A stretch of DNA of 64,000 nt from Cellulomonas sp. NTE-D12 (GCF_027923705.1 NZ_AP026442.1:2666001-2730000); one strand, 5' to 3'; numbered from the stretch's first letter, positions 33,475 to 42,207 are shown. Notes: a model not told the origin generated them from the sequence alone. Numbers and translations are program-made.

Positions 33475-34650
33475 TCAGCCGCGGTGCGGCGCCCGCGTCG
33501 TCCAGAGCACCTGGCGCAGGTCCTGGTACTGCGGCTTGGGCTTGAGGTTGTCGTCGAACAGCAGGGCCGCACCCTCACCGGCGAACACCCCGGGGATCCA
33601 CGAGTTGGAGTCCGCGACGCCCCACGCCGTGTAGGAGATGCAGCTGCGCACCGCGAGGCACGCCTGCAGCGTCTGCTTCCAGTAGGACTCCTGCGTCGAC
33701 TGCAGCGCAGGCGTCAGCGGGACGTCGGTGTACGACCCCGGCTTGGCCGGGTCCGGCTGGACGAAGGTACGCACGTCCACCTCGGTCAGTGCGACCTTCA
33801 GGCCCAGCGCGGCGAACCGCTGCAGGTTGCTCTGCAGGTCCGGGAACCCGTACTGGGTGTCGAGGTGGCCCTGGAAGCCCACGCCCGCGATCGGCACGCC
33901 GGCCGCCTGCAGCTGCTGCACGAAGCCGTACACCGCGTTGCTCTTCGCCCCGGTGAACTCGAGGTTGTAGTCGTTGTAGAACAGCAGCGCGTGCGGGTCG
34001 GCCTGGTGCGCCCACCGGAAGGCGTCGGCGATGTAGTCGAGCCCGTTCATGCCGAGCGCCTGGTAGGCCTTGGAGAAGATGTCCTGGCGCGGGGTGCCGT
34101 CGTCGTTGAACGCCTCGTTGACCACGTCCCACTGCCAGATCTGGCCGCGGAAGTGGCTGACCTCGTCGACCACGTGCTTGTGCAGCAGGTCCCGTACCTG
34201 CTGCGGCGTGAACGTGGTGGTGGTGCCGTCGGTGGACAGCCACGACGGCAGCTGGCTGTGCCACACCAGCGTGTGGCCGCGCACCAGCTGGTGGTTGTCC
34301 CGTGCGGAGGCGACGAGGCGGTCCGCGGCCGCCCAGTCGTACGTGCCCTGGGTCGGCTCGACCAGCTGCCACTTCATGACGTTCTCGGGCGTGACCGTGC
34401 TGAACTGCTGGTCGACGATGCGGGTGTAGGCCGCGTCGGACCCGTACAGGTCCATGTTGACTGCGGTGCCCACCTTGAGGCCGGAGCGCTGCGCGAGGAT
34501 GCGCAGGCTCGGCTGGGTGCTCAGGGTGCCGTGCCCGGAGTGGTCGGCGGCCTCGGCGGGGTGGGTGTCCGAGGCGGTCGCGGCGGCGGGCGTCGCGGCG
34601 AGGGCGGCCGCCGCGAGGGCGGCCACGAGCAGGGGTTGACGGATGCGCAC
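33475..34650 (-). CDS. Secreted endo-1,4-beta-xylanase, GH10 family
   Basis: 391 residues. Sec-type signal peptide (VRIRQPLLVAALAAAALAA then AAATAS, about 1-28). Single GH10 domain: acid/base Glu in WQWDVVNEAF, nucleophile Glu in VALTEVDVR, and substrate motifs TPENVMKWQ, RGHTLVWHSQLPSW and GFQGHLDTQ. No carbohydrate-binding module, so it acts on soluble xylan pieces. GTG 34650 follows an aaaggag ribosome site. It is preceded by a possible LacI-type operator. Points to a plant-litter degrader. Confidence 0.94.
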   Translation of the reverse strand: MRIRQPLLVAALAAAALAATPAAATASDTHPAEAADHSGHGTLSTQPSLRILAQRSGLKVGTAVNMDLYGSDAAYTRIVDQQFSTVTPENVMKWQLVEPTQGTYDWAAADRLVASARDNHQLVRGHTLVWHSQLPSWLSTDGTTTTFTPQQVRDLLHKHVVDEVSHFRGQIWQWDVVNEAFNDDGTPRQDIFSKAYQALGMNGLDYIADAFRWAHQADPHALLFYNDYNLEFTGAKSNAVYGFVQQLQAAGVPIAGVGFQGHLDTQYGFPDLQSNLQRFAALGLKVALTEVDVRTFVQPDPAKPGSYTDVPLTPALQSTQESYWKQTLQACLAVRSCISYTAWGVADSNSWIPGVFAGEGAALLFDDNLKPKPQYQDLRQVLWTTRAPHRG

Positions 34651-34715
34651 TGCGTGCTCCTTTGCAGCAGAGGGCCGCGCCCCTGGACGTCTCGCAGGTG
34701 GCGCCGCCGGCGTTC

Positions 34716-34728
34716 GATAACGTTTTAC
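34716..34728 (-). promoter_or_regulatory. Possible LacI-type operator before the xylanase gene
   Basis: GATAACGTTTTAC contains the AACGTT core common in LacI-family sugar operators and is AT-rich against its surroundings. It lies about 66 bases upstream of the xylanase start. The dyad is imperfect and no LacI gene is in the window. Confidence 0.35.
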
Positions 34729-34892
34729 ATCCGGATGCGCCTCGACAGTAGGTGCGGTTCCAGCGTCGGTCAACCGGAACGAGCGGCGCAGTCATGCCTG
34801 CTGTGACGGAGCTCCGACGAAGCGCCTGGTCGAGGCGCCGCGACGGTCCGAGCCCGGAACGCCGCCTCGTCTCGGACCGTGGTCAGACGTCG

Positions 34893-36125
34893 TCAGACGG
34901 TGCCTGCAGGACCCTGGTCGGCGAGCCAGCGCTGCACCCCGCGAGCCGCGACCACGCCCGTGCTGAAGCATGCCTGCAGCAGGTACCCGCCGGTCGGCGC
35001 CTCCCAGTCGAGCATCTCGCCCGCGACGAAGGTGCCGGGCAGGCGGTGCAGCATCAGCTGCTCGTCCACCTCCGACCACGCCACGCCACCGGCGGTCGAG
35101 ATCGCCCGGTCGATCGGCATGGTCCCGGTCACCACCACCGGTACGGCCTTGACCAGGGCCGCCGTCACGGCCGGGTCGGTCGGCAGCCCGCCGCCCGCCT
35201 CCCACAGCAGGGCCGTCGAGACGGTGTCGAGCCCGATGCTTCGGCGGAGCCAGGACGGTGCCGACTCCTTGGGGCGACGGCGGGACAGCCGCTGCTCCAG
35301 GTCCTGCACCGTCAGGTCGGGACGCAGGTCGACGTGGAGCACGCACCGGCCGTCGGCGTCCAGCGCCTCACGGACCGGCACCCCGAGTGCGTAGACCGGG
35401 CCGCCCTCGATGCCGGTGGCGGTCACCATCGCGTCCCCGGTCGAGCGTCCGGGTCCACCGGGGACCGTCAGGGCCACGTGCTTGAGAGGGGTGCCGGCGA
35501 ACCGGTCGGCGAACACCTGCGACCACGCCACCCGCAGCCCGACGTTCGCCGGCCGCAGGGGCCGCACCAGCACCCCGCGCTCGGCCAGCAGGGGCACCCA
35601 GGCGGCGTCGGACCCGAGCCGCGGCCACGACGCGCCGCCGAGCGCGAGCAGGGTCGCCTCGGCGTGGACCCGGGCGGTAGCGCCGTCGGCGACGACGAAC
35701 CGCAGGTCACCGTCCGGCGTCCAGCCCGTCCACCGCGTCCGCGTCTCGATCCGCACCCCCAGCTCGGCGAGGTGGCGCAGCCAGGCACGCACCAGGGGCA
35801 CCGCGCGGAACGAGGCGGGGAAGACGCGCCCGCTCGACCCGACGAAGGTGGGCTCCCCCAGGTCGGCGCACCACTGGCGCAGCGCGTCCGGCCCGAAGGC
35901 GTCCAGCATCGGCGTCAACCGGTCTGCCGAGAGGCCGTAGCGCGCCCGGAACCGGTCGAGCGCCTCCGAGTGCGTCAGGTTCAGGCCGCCGTGGCCGGCC
36001 ATCAGCAGCTTGCGCGCCACCGACGGCATGCGGTCGTGCACCGTGACGTCAACCCCGGCGGCCGCCAGCCGCTCCGCCGCCATCAGCCCGGCGGGGCCCC
36101 CGCCCACGACGTGGACGACCGTCAC
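34893..36125 (-). CDS. HI0933/BaiN-type flavoprotein (FAD-dependent oxidoreductase)
   Basis: 410 residues. N-terminal FAD motif VVHVVGGGPAGLMAAERLA, family signature KLLMAGHGGLNLTHSE and C-terminal GEMLDWEAPTGGYLLQACFSTG, all diagnostic of the HI0933 family (TIGR03862-like subgroup). Function in most bacteria is unknown; some members reduce unsaturated bile-acid intermediates. GTG 36125 overlaps the stop of the methyltransferase-like gene (GTGA); the longer frame to 36215 is rejected. Gap of 242 bases to the xylanase gene. Confidence 0.87.
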   Translation of the reverse strand: MTVVHVVGGGPAGLMAAERLAAAGVDVTVHDRMPSVARKLLMAGHGGLNLTHSEALDRFRARYGLSADRLTPMLDAFGPDALRQWCADLGEPTFVGSSGRVFPASFRAVPLVRAWLRHLAELGVRIETRTRWTGWTPDGDLRFVVADGATARVHAEATLLALGGASWPRLGSDAAWVPLLAERGVLVRPLRPANVGLRVAWSQVFADRFAGTPLKHVALTVPGGPGRSTGDAMVTATGIEGGPVYALGVPVREALDADGRCVLHVDLRPDLTVQDLEQRLSRRRPKESAPSWLRRSIGLDTVSTALLWEAGGGLPTDPAVTAALVKAVPVVVTGTMPIDRAISTAGGVAWSEVDEQLMLHRLPGTFVAGEMLDWEAPTGGYLLQACFSTGVVAARGVQRWLADQGPAGTV

Positions 36126-36625
36126 CGGCGGGGCCAGCGCGGCACGAAGCGGGGGGTCCGGGCCGCGTACTCGGGGTAGGCGGCGAACCGGCGGGCCAGG
36201 CGGACCTCCTCCCACCGGGCCTTCACGGTGAGCAGGACGACCAGGCCCGCGAACGCGAGCGCACGCCAGCCGCTGCCGGTGGCGACGACGTACGAGCCCG
36301 AGGCGAGCAGCAGCCCGGTGTAGATCGGGTGCCGCACCACCCGGTACAAGCCCCCGGTGCGCAGCTGCGCGTGCTCGTTGGGGATGGGCACGGCGGTCAG
36401 GCCGCGGCCGAGCGCTGTCCCGCCGAGCAGCATGACGACGACGCCGCCGAGCACGCCGAGCAGTCCGAGCAGGCGCAGCCAGGCCGGCACGGACCAGCCC
36501 CAGCCGCGCGGGAGGAACGCGATCAGGCCCAGCAGGACGAACTGCGCCGCGACCAGCAGCCGGGCCGTGCGCACCTCATCGGCGGAGAAGGTGTCGCCCT
36601 CGCCGGGCGGGCCGCTGGTCGTCAC
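36122..36625 (-). CDS. Isoprenylcysteine carboxyl methyltransferase/phospholipid methyltransferase-like membrane protein
   Basis: 167 residues with four predicted membrane helices. The C-terminal motif RTGGLYRVVRHPIYTGLLL and the following RFAAYPEYAARTPRF match the ICMT/PEMT-type fold (SAM site RHPxY ... EE). GTG start 36625. The methyl acceptor is unknown. It lies 27 bases after the ferredoxin gene and overlaps the flavoprotein gene, so it could be part of the long leftward operon. Confidence 0.8.
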   Translation of the reverse strand: MTTSGPPGEGDTFSADEVRTARLLVAAQFVLLGLIAFLPRGWGWSVPAWLRLLGLLGVLGGVVVMLLGGTALGRGLTAVPIPNEHAQLRTGGLYRVVRHPIYTGLLLASGSYVVATGSGWRALAFAGLVVLLTVKARWEEVRLARRFAAYPEYAARTPRFVPRWPRR

Positions 36626-36652
36626 CGGCTCATGATGCCGGAGCGCCGCGGG

Positions 36653-36883
36653 TCAGTGGTCCGCGACCGCGTCCTCCAGCCACAGGGCGCGGCGCGGGCA
36701 CGCCCGCACGGCGCGCCGGGCCTGCCGCGTCGCGGCACCGGGCTCGAGCTCCCCGGCCAGCACCGGGTAGCCCCAGCGGTCCAGGGTGACACTCCGGTCG
36801 GCGAGCTGCGCGCACAGGCCAACCCCGGCGCAGGCCACCGGGTCGACGCGCAGCCGCAGGGCGGTCGTGGCGGCGCGGCTCAC
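36653..36883 (-). CDS. Small ferredoxin, single-cluster with three Cys (3Fe-4S type)
   Basis: 76 residues. Cys residues in VACAGVGLC and RACPRRALWL only: two in the first motif and one before Pro, as in 3Fe-4S ferredoxins of actinobacteria. GTG 36883 overlaps the stop of the NuoF-like gene (GTGA). It likely passes electrons between the NuoF-like protein and the membrane haem protein encoded in the same operon (inference). Confidence 0.83.
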   Translation of the reverse strand: MSRAATTALRLRVDPVACAGVGLCAQLADRSVTLDRWGYPVLAGELEPGAATRQARRAVRACPRRALWLEDAVADH

Positions 36884-38163
36884 CGGCGCACCCCCGGCAC
36901 CGGCACGTCCGCCCGGGACGAGCCGTCGGCGCAGGACCGGCCGGCGAGGTGCGCCGCCACGTCCGCCTCGAAGGTCGCGACGGCGGAGGCGACCAGCCGC
37001 GTCGCACCGTCCGGGTGGTGGCAGGCGCCGCGGCCCTCCACCACCCCGGCGTCGTCGAGCACCGCTCCGACGCCGCCGCCGCGCCCGTCGGCGAGCGCCC
37101 GGAAGGAGTCGGCGAGCGCCGGCAGGCCCAGTCGGCACGGGCCGCACTGACGGGCGCTCATCGAGGCGAGGTAGTCGACCAGGTCCGCCGTCGCGCGCAG
37201 CCCGCACCCGCCCGGGGCCAGGGGCATCACCACTCCGGCGCCGAGCGTCAGCCCGTCGGCGCGCAGCGCGCGCTCGTCCAACGGCAGGTGCGCCAGCCGC
37301 TCCCAGGGCGCCCACAGGCCGCCGTACCCGCCGAGCAGCACCGCCTCGGGTGCGGACGGCCACCCGAGGCCGCCGAGCAGCTGTCCGAACGTGGTGGACT
37401 GCTCCACCTCGACCACCACCCGCTCGGTCCCGAGCACCGACAGCAGACGTGTCGTGGACGGGGCGTGACCGCGGGCGAGCAGGGCCAGCCGCGCCAGGGT
37501 CTCGACGTTGTGGACCAGCGTCCGGGGTGCCCGGGGGTCGCGGGGCCGGCGGCGGACGGTCGGCAGCGCGGAGCCGCCCTGCACGGCACCGGCGATCGCG
37601 CTCGACTCACCGGCGAGGTAGTGCACCGGACCCATCAGCACGTCGACACGGTGCCGCGCATCGCTCCACCGCCGCTCGTCGAGGGCGGCCAGGACGGCCC
37701 GACGCCCGCCGTCGTCGTCACCGTGCAGCCACACGACGGCGCGCTGGGCCCCCAGGGCCTCCGCGGTGAGCATCAGGCCGTCGAGCACCAGGTGCGGGCG
37801 CTGCCGCAGCAGGGTGCCGTCCTTGCCGGCCACCGGTTCGCTCTCCGCGCCGTTGGCCACGACGGTCAGCGGTCCGACCCCTGCCGCGAGCGCCCGCCAC
37901 CGCAGGGCGGCGGGCACGTGGGCGCCACCGTGCCCCGTCAGGCCGGCACGCTCGAGCACGTCGACCAGCCCGGGGTCGCCGAGCGGCCGGGGGCCCAGCC
38001 GGTCGAGGTGCACCGAGAGAGGCTCCGCAGGGACGGGGTGCAGCGGGTCGGCCGGCCCCGAGGGATGCAGCCGCACGTCCCGCAGCAGCAGGCGGTGCGC
38101 CCCGTCCGCCGGGGCCCCGACAATGCCGGCAGGCAGCGTCGGGAACGTCAGCAGGCCGCTCAT
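36880..38163 (-). CDS. NuoF-like NADH dehydrogenase flavoprotein (SLBB and Fe-S domains)
   Basis: 427 residues. FMN/NADH-binding region related to NuoF: LTGHGGAHVPAALRW, VVANGAESEPVAGKDGTLL and RPHLVLDGLML; an SLBB-like middle; then an Fe-S region SARQCGPCRLG ... GACHHPDG. NuoF usually has Cys-x2-Cys-x2-Cys plus a distal Cys; here the first Cys is replaced by Ala, leaving three. ATG 38163 overlaps the upstream stop (ATGA). Probably oxidises NAD(P)H or a ferredoxin in a small dedicated chain, not in complex I (no other nuo genes). Confidence 0.82.
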   Translation of the reverse strand: MSGLLTFPTLPAGIVGAPADGAHRLLLRDVRLHPSGPADPLHPVPAEPLSVHLDRLGPRPLGDPGLVDVLERAGLTGHGGAHVPAALRWRALAAGVGPLTVVANGAESEPVAGKDGTLLRQRPHLVLDGLMLTAEALGAQRAVVWLHGDDDGGRRAVLAALDERRWSDARHRVDVLMGPVHYLAGESSAIAGAVQGGSALPTVRRRPRDPRAPRTLVHNVETLARLALLARGHAPSTTRLLSVLGTERVVVEVEQSTTFGQLLGGLGWPSAPEAVLLGGYGGLWAPWERLAHLPLDERALRADGLTLGAGVVMPLAPGGCGLRATADLVDYLASMSARQCGPCRLGLPALADSFRALADGRGGGVGAVLDDAGVVEGRGACHHPDGATRLVASAVATFEADVAAHLAGRSCADGSSRADVPVPGVRR

Positions 38164-38987
38164 CGCCACGGTCCGCGCCCCACCACGGGGATCGGGCGCG
38201 TCGGAGCCGAGTCCCGCGCCGGCTGGTCCCGCAGACCTGCGTCGGGCTGAACGCCGTCACGCCGGGCGGCGGCGTCCCACAGCGCGCGGGAAGGCCGGGG
38301 CGCCGGCACCCGGTGCAGGTCCCGCGCGAGCTCGCCGACCTCGTCCGCCGGAGTCCGGGCGGCGTAGCGGGTCACCGCGAGGGCGACGACAGCGCACCCC
38401 GTGCCGACGTAGAAGCCGCGCAGGGCGACGACGTCGGAGCCGGCCAGCACGCTGTGCGCCCAGACGAGCCCGAGCAGCGCCGCCGCGACCTTGTGCACCG
38501 GCCACCACAGCCGCCCGACCACGCGCCCCGCGAACCGCGCGGTCAGCCCGGTGACCAGCCCTGCCCAGAGGGCGATCACGCCGAGGCTGACGGGCACCGG
38601 TCGGTACCGCGCCGCCATCGGCAGCAGCGCGCCGACCCAGCCCACCTTCGCCCACGGGTCCGTGGCCAGCACCACCACGTGCAGCACGGTGAAGGCGAGC
38701 GTGAACGTGGCGAGGCTCGCGTGCAGCGCCAGCCGAGTCCGGGCGGAGGGCCGGCGCAGGTGCCGGGCCCAGGGGTGGGCCAGCAGGATCCCGGTGCTCA
38801 CCAGCAGGAGCAGCAGCACGTACGACGTCAGCCCGGCGGCGCGGCCGAGCACCCAGTGCGCGGTGCGGCCGCCGGCCGCGTCGAGCACCAGCCGACCGAC
38901 CGCGACCAGGCTCACCGCCGTGGCCACCACGAGGGCGGCGGTCGCGACACGCAGCAGCGCGGCGCCGGGCTCCGGCGGCCGGTTCAC
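38160..38987 (-). CDS. Ferric reductase-like transmembrane haem protein
   Basis: 275 residues, about six membrane helices. Four His in helices (LALHASL, FTVLHVVV, WPVHKVAA, VWAHSVL) could bind two haems, as in the ferric reductase-like/YedZ family. Cytosolic tail of about 50 residues with Arg/Pro. No FAD/NAD domain is fused, so electrons must come from partner proteins (NuoF-like protein, ferredoxin). GTG start overlapping apbE. Confidence 0.8.
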   Translation of the reverse strand: MNRPPEPGAALLRVATAALVVATAVSLVAVGRLVLDAAGGRTAHWVLGRAAGLTSYVLLLLLVSTGILLAHPWARHLRRPSARTRLALHASLATFTLAFTVLHVVVLATDPWAKVGWVGALLPMAARYRPVPVSLGVIALWAGLVTGLTARFAGRVVGRLWWPVHKVAAALLGLVWAHSVLAGSDVVALRGFYVGTGCAVVALAVTRYAARTPADEVGELARDLHRVPAPRPSRALWDAAARRDGVQPDAGLRDQPARDSAPTRPIPVVGRGPWR

Positions 38988-40075
38988 GCGGCACGCCAGA
39001 CGACGTAGGGCTCCATCGCCACCGACACGCGGACCTCGCCGGTGTCCGTCACCCAGGCGGCCGCGAGCTCCCGCACGTGCGCCTGCGCCTCCACCTCGAG
39101 GGCGCCGGCGAGGAACAGCGTCTTGCTCCAGACCTCGGCCCACACCGGGTCGCGGTGCACCACCGTGACCGCCGCCAGGCCGGGGCCGCCCGGCCGGCCG
39201 GTACGGGGGTCGACCAGGTGGTGCACGGGTGTGCCGTCCGGCGCCGCCCAGCGCCGGCGGCGGATCGAGGACGTCGCGCACGCCCGGTCGGACAGCGAGA
39301 GCACCAGCACCGGGTCCACCCCGCCGTGCGGATCCTCGACGCCGACCTTCCAGCCGTCGCCCTCCGGTCCGTCGCCGCCGAGCCACTCGTCGCCGCCGGC
39401 GTCCACGAGCACGGCGGTGCCGGCGCCCGCGAGCGCTCGCGCGGCGCGCCGCACGGCGAGCCCCTTGCCGATCCCTCCGAGGTCGATCGGGGAGCCGTCC
39501 AGGTGGACGAGCCGACGGTCGGCGCCGTCCTCTCCCGGGAGCACCGCCACCCGCCAGGGGGCCGCGGTGCCGGACGTCGGGCTGATCGGGGGGACGGTGG
39601 CCGGAACGGCCGTGCCGGCCAGGCCGGTCGCCGGCTCGATCGGGGGGAGGGCCGAGGGCACGGTCGTGGACGCCGCCTTCGTCGCCGACCACTCCGGGTG
39701 CGCGTCCCACGCTCCGGCGCCAGGCGCGCCGACCAGCTGGTCGAACGTGCGGTCGTAGCCCCACGCAACCAGCCGATCGAGCACCCGCGGGTCGAACAGC
39801 CCGCCGGTCGCGCGGTGCGCGCGCTCGGCCTCCTCGAGCGCCTCGGCGAGGACGTCGGGCACCACGTGCCACGAGGAGGGCTGCGCGTTGAGCCGGGACA
39901 GCGCGGACGTCGTCTCGAACCGCGTCAGGTGCGTGGCGACCGACCGGATCGCGGCGCACGCCGCCTCGACCGCCCGCGGTGCGTCCTGGCCGGGGTCGAC
40001 GACGCGCACCTCCACGTCGCTGGCCATCGACCGGAACGCCGTGCTCAGCTGGTGCGACCCGGCGGTCACCGCCAT
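38984..40075 (-). CDS. apbE: FAD:protein FMN transferase ApbE
   Basis: 363 residues. Family motifs: FRSMASDVEVRV near the start, FETTSALSRLNAQ, GGLFDPRVLDRLVAWGYD, IDLGGIGKGLAVRRAA, VLVDAGGDEWLGG and HHLVDPRTGRPG. An unusual Pro/Thr/Ala-rich insertion of about 45 residues (about 135-180) separates two parts. ApbE attaches FMN covalently to proteins; no FMN_bind-type target was found in the window. No signal peptide or lipobox, so possibly cytosolic. Confidence 0.9.
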   Translation of the reverse strand: MAVTAGSHQLSTAFRSMASDVEVRVVDPGQDAPRAVEAACAAIRSVATHLTRFETTSALSRLNAQPSSWHVVPDVLAEALEEAERAHRATGGLFDPRVLDRLVAWGYDRTFDQLVGAPGAGAWDAHPEWSATKAASTTVPSALPPIEPATGLAGTAVPATVPPISPTSGTAAPWRVAVLPGEDGADRRLVHLDGSPIDLGGIGKGLAVRRAARALAGAGTAVLVDAGGDEWLGGDGPEGDGWKVGVEDPHGGVDPVLVLSLSDRACATSSIRRRRWAAPDGTPVHHLVDPRTGRPGGPGLAAVTVVHRDPVWAEVWSKTLFLAGALEVEAQAHVRELAAAWVTDTGEVRVSVAMEPYVVWRAA

Positions 40076-40452
40076 CAGGACGCCTTGGTGGTGGTGTGCA
40101 CGGGCGGCGCGGGGGCCGGGGCGGCGGGGCGCACCGGTGCCGCCGGCCGCACCGGTGCCTTGGCGGGCGCGGGGGCGGGGGCCGTAGCAGCTGCGGTGCG
40201 TGCGGCCGCCGCCTGCTGGTCGAGGGTCGCCTGGAGCGCCGCGATGCGGGCACGTGCGTCCTGGATCGCCGCGAGGGCGGCCGCCACCTGCGGGTCCGGG
40301 GTCGCGGACGCCACGGGCACCGGCGGTGCGGTCGGCACGGCGGCCGGCGCGTGGGACGCCGCCCAGGCGACGCCGCCGCCGAACCCGCCCACGCCGAGCG
40401 GCACCAGGCCCAACGCGGCCAGCCGCCGGGCCTGCCGGGCGCGGTCAGTCAT
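40075..40452 (-). CDS. Small predicted exported/anchored protein with coiled coil
   Basis: 125 residues, not recognised. A hydrophobic segment near residues 11-32 (LAALGLVPLGVGGFGGGVAWAA) is followed by a short coiled coil (DPQVAAALAAIQDARARIAALQATLDQQ) and an Ala/Pro-rich tail. It shares the DPQV-AL coiled-coil pattern with the next protein upstream, so they are probably paralogues. TGATG-type overlap with apbE suggests a role in the same system. Confidence 0.65.
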   Translation of the reverse strand: MTDRARQARRLAALGLVPLGVGGFGGGVAWAASHAPAAVPTAPPVPVASATPDPQVAAALAAIQDARARIAALQATLDQQAAAARTAAATAPAPAPAKAPVRPAAPVRPAAPAPAPPVHTTTKAS

Positions 40453-40837
40453 CGGACCCGGGGCCCTCGTGCTCGGGTGCCTCGTGGTCGCCGCTCTCCG
40501 CCGGCTCGTGCGTCACGGTCGACGCGCGCTCGGGCGTCGAGACGACGGCGGACGCAGGCGCGGGCGCTTCCTCGGTCGGCGCGGGCGCCGTGGTGGCGAC
40601 CGCCGGGGCCGGCGCCGGCAGCTGCCCCACCGCGGCCTGCAGCCCGGCCAGCTGGTCCTGCAGGTCGTGCGCCTCCTGCGTGAGCGCCACCACCTGAGGG
40701 TCGGCGCTCGGCTGTGCCACGGTCGACGGGGCCGGCTGCGGCGACCCGGTGGCGGCGTAGGCGGCGGTGAGCACACCGGCGCCGACGAGCGCGACGCCCG
40801 CCGTGCCGGCGAGAGCGGTGCGAGCGGTCCAGCGCAT
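40445..40837 (-). CDS. Small predicted exported/anchored protein, paralogue of the neighbour
   Basis: 130 residues, not recognised. Signal/anchor segment (about 9-29, LAGTAGVALVGAGVLTAAYA), then DPQVVALTQEAHDLQDQLAGLQAAV as a coiled coil, a Pro/Ala linker and an acidic His-containing tail (EPAESGDHEAPEHEGPGSDD). Very good ribosome site ggagga before ATG 40837. First gene of the leftward operon ending near 34893; overlaps the next gene by 8 bases. The acidic His-rich tail might bind metal (speculation). Confidence 0.65.
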   Translation of the reverse strand: MRWTARTALAGTAGVALVGAGVLTAAYAATGSPQPAPSTVAQPSADPQVVALTQEAHDLQDQLAGLQAAVGQLPAPAPAVATTAPAPTEEAPAPASAVVSTPERASTVTHEPAESGDHEAPEHEGPGSDD

Positions 40838-40923
40838 GAGGGTCCTCCTTCGTCCGACGGCCCGGGTGGCGTCGTCGAGGAGCAGCGTGCGGGCGGCGGC
40901 GTGAGGTCCGCGGCAACCGGCGG

Positions 40924-42207
40924 CTAAGACTCGGTTAACTCCGACGGGAGGATCAGGGCGAACCGGGCACCTCGTCCGTCGAGGCCCGGTCCGACCTCCA
41001 GCCGCCCGCCCGCGCGCTCGGCGGTCCGTCGCGCGACGTCGACCCCGAGACCCGTGGACCCCGTCCCCGAGCGCCCGCGCTGCGTGAGGGCGCCGTCGGC
41101 CAGGCCCGGACCGGCGTCGGCCACGGCGACGACGACGACGCCGGGCCCGCGGTGCACCGTCAGCGCCAGCGCGGTCCCGGCGGGCGTGTGCCGCAGCACG
41201 TTGTCCACCAGCACGTCGAGCGCGGCGCCGAGCTCGCCCGGGTCCACCCCGACCGTGCTCGGGCCGGGCGGCAGGTCGACCGTCAGAGGACGCCCCTGGT
41301 GGACCGCCAGCACCCGCCAGAACGTCGCCCTGCCTCGGACCACCTCCGCCGCGTCGCAGGTCGCGGGGACACGTGGGTCGTGCGTGCGCGCCGCGTGGAT
41401 GACGGTGTCGACCGCGGCGACCAGACCGTCGACGTGCGCGCCCACCCGTGCCCGCTCGGCGGGGTCGGCGAGCAGGTCGACGTCCAGGCGGAGCGCGGTG
41501 ATGGGCGTGCGCAACCGGTGCGAGAGGTCGGCGACCAGCTCCCGCTCGTCGGCGAGGAGGCCGGCGACCCGGTCGCCGAGGCCGTTGAGCACCGCACCCA
41601 CCGACTGGATCTCGGCGGGCCCGCTGGGTACCACCCGGGAAGCCAGGTCGCCGGAGCCGAGACGCTCGGCGACGTCCGCCAGGTCCCGCACCGAGCGCGA
41701 CAGCCGCGCGGCGATCCGGTCGCCGGCGAACGTCGTGACGGCCAGCAGCGCCAGGCCGACCAGCGCGAGCACGCTCCACGCGCGCAGCACACCGGCGGTG
41801 AGCAGGGCCTCCGGGACGAAGGTGCGCACCACCGCGGTGCCGGCCGACCCGCCGACCGGCAGCAGCACCTCGACCCCGCCGTCGGTGCGGGCGGTCAGCG
41901 CGCGGCCGAGCCCGGCGAGGTCGACGGCCGCGCTCCGGGACGCCGGCGCTCCGGCGACGCTGCCGTCGGGCAGGAACACGCTGGTGCGTCGGGCACCCGC
42001 GTTGACCGCGAGCAGGGTCGCCTGCAGGCGGGCCGGGTCCTGCGCGACCACCCCCGCGAACATCGCCACCTGCTGGGCGTCCTGACGCGCGCCGGCCAGC
42101 GCTCGCTCGGCGGCGAGCGAGCGCGCCAGCAACCCGAGCGGCACCAGGAAGGCGACCAGCATGACGGACGTCATCGCCAGGCCGTACCGCACCAGGAGGC
42201 CTCTCAC
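40924..42207 (-). CDS. Membrane sensor histidine kinase (OmpR-partner type)
   Basis: 427 residues. Helix 1 (about 9-31), extracellular domain (about 32-140), helix 2 (about 145-165), HAMP, then ADLSHRLRTPITALRLD with phospho-His and ATPase motifs DVLVDNVLRHTP and ADAGPGLAD. The residue after the His is Arg rather than Glu/Asp, seen in some actinobacterial kinases. GTG 42207 overlaps the regulator stop. It lies upstream of, and in the same direction as, the 40837-34893 operon and could control it. Confidence 0.87.
   Translation of the reverse strand: MRGLLVRYGLAMTSVMLVAFLVPLGLLARSLAAERALAGARQDAQQVAMFAGVVAQDPARLQATLLAVNAGARRTSVFLPDGSVAGAPASRSAAVDLAGLGRALTARTDGGVEVLLPVGGSAGTAVVRTFVPEALLTAGVLRAWSVLALVGLALLAVTTFAGDRIAARLSRSVRDLADVAERLGSGDLASRVVPSGPAEIQSVGAVLNGLGDRVAGLLADERELVADLSHRLRTPITALRLDVDLLADPAERARVGAHVDGLVAAVDTVIHAARTHDPRVPATCDAAEVVRGRATFWRVLAVHQGRPLTVDLPPGPSTVGVDPGELGAALDVLVDNVLRHTPAGTALALTVHRGPGVVVVAVADAGPGLADGALTQRGRSGTGSTGLGVDVARRTAERAGGRLEVGPGLDGRGARFALILPSELTES

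Noticed and set aside
40075..40452. The small exported protein as the FMN-modified target of ApbE
   Set aside because: No FMN_bind-type acceptor motif (Asp-Gly-x-x-Thr/Ser-Gly-Ala-like) was found in it or in its neighbour.
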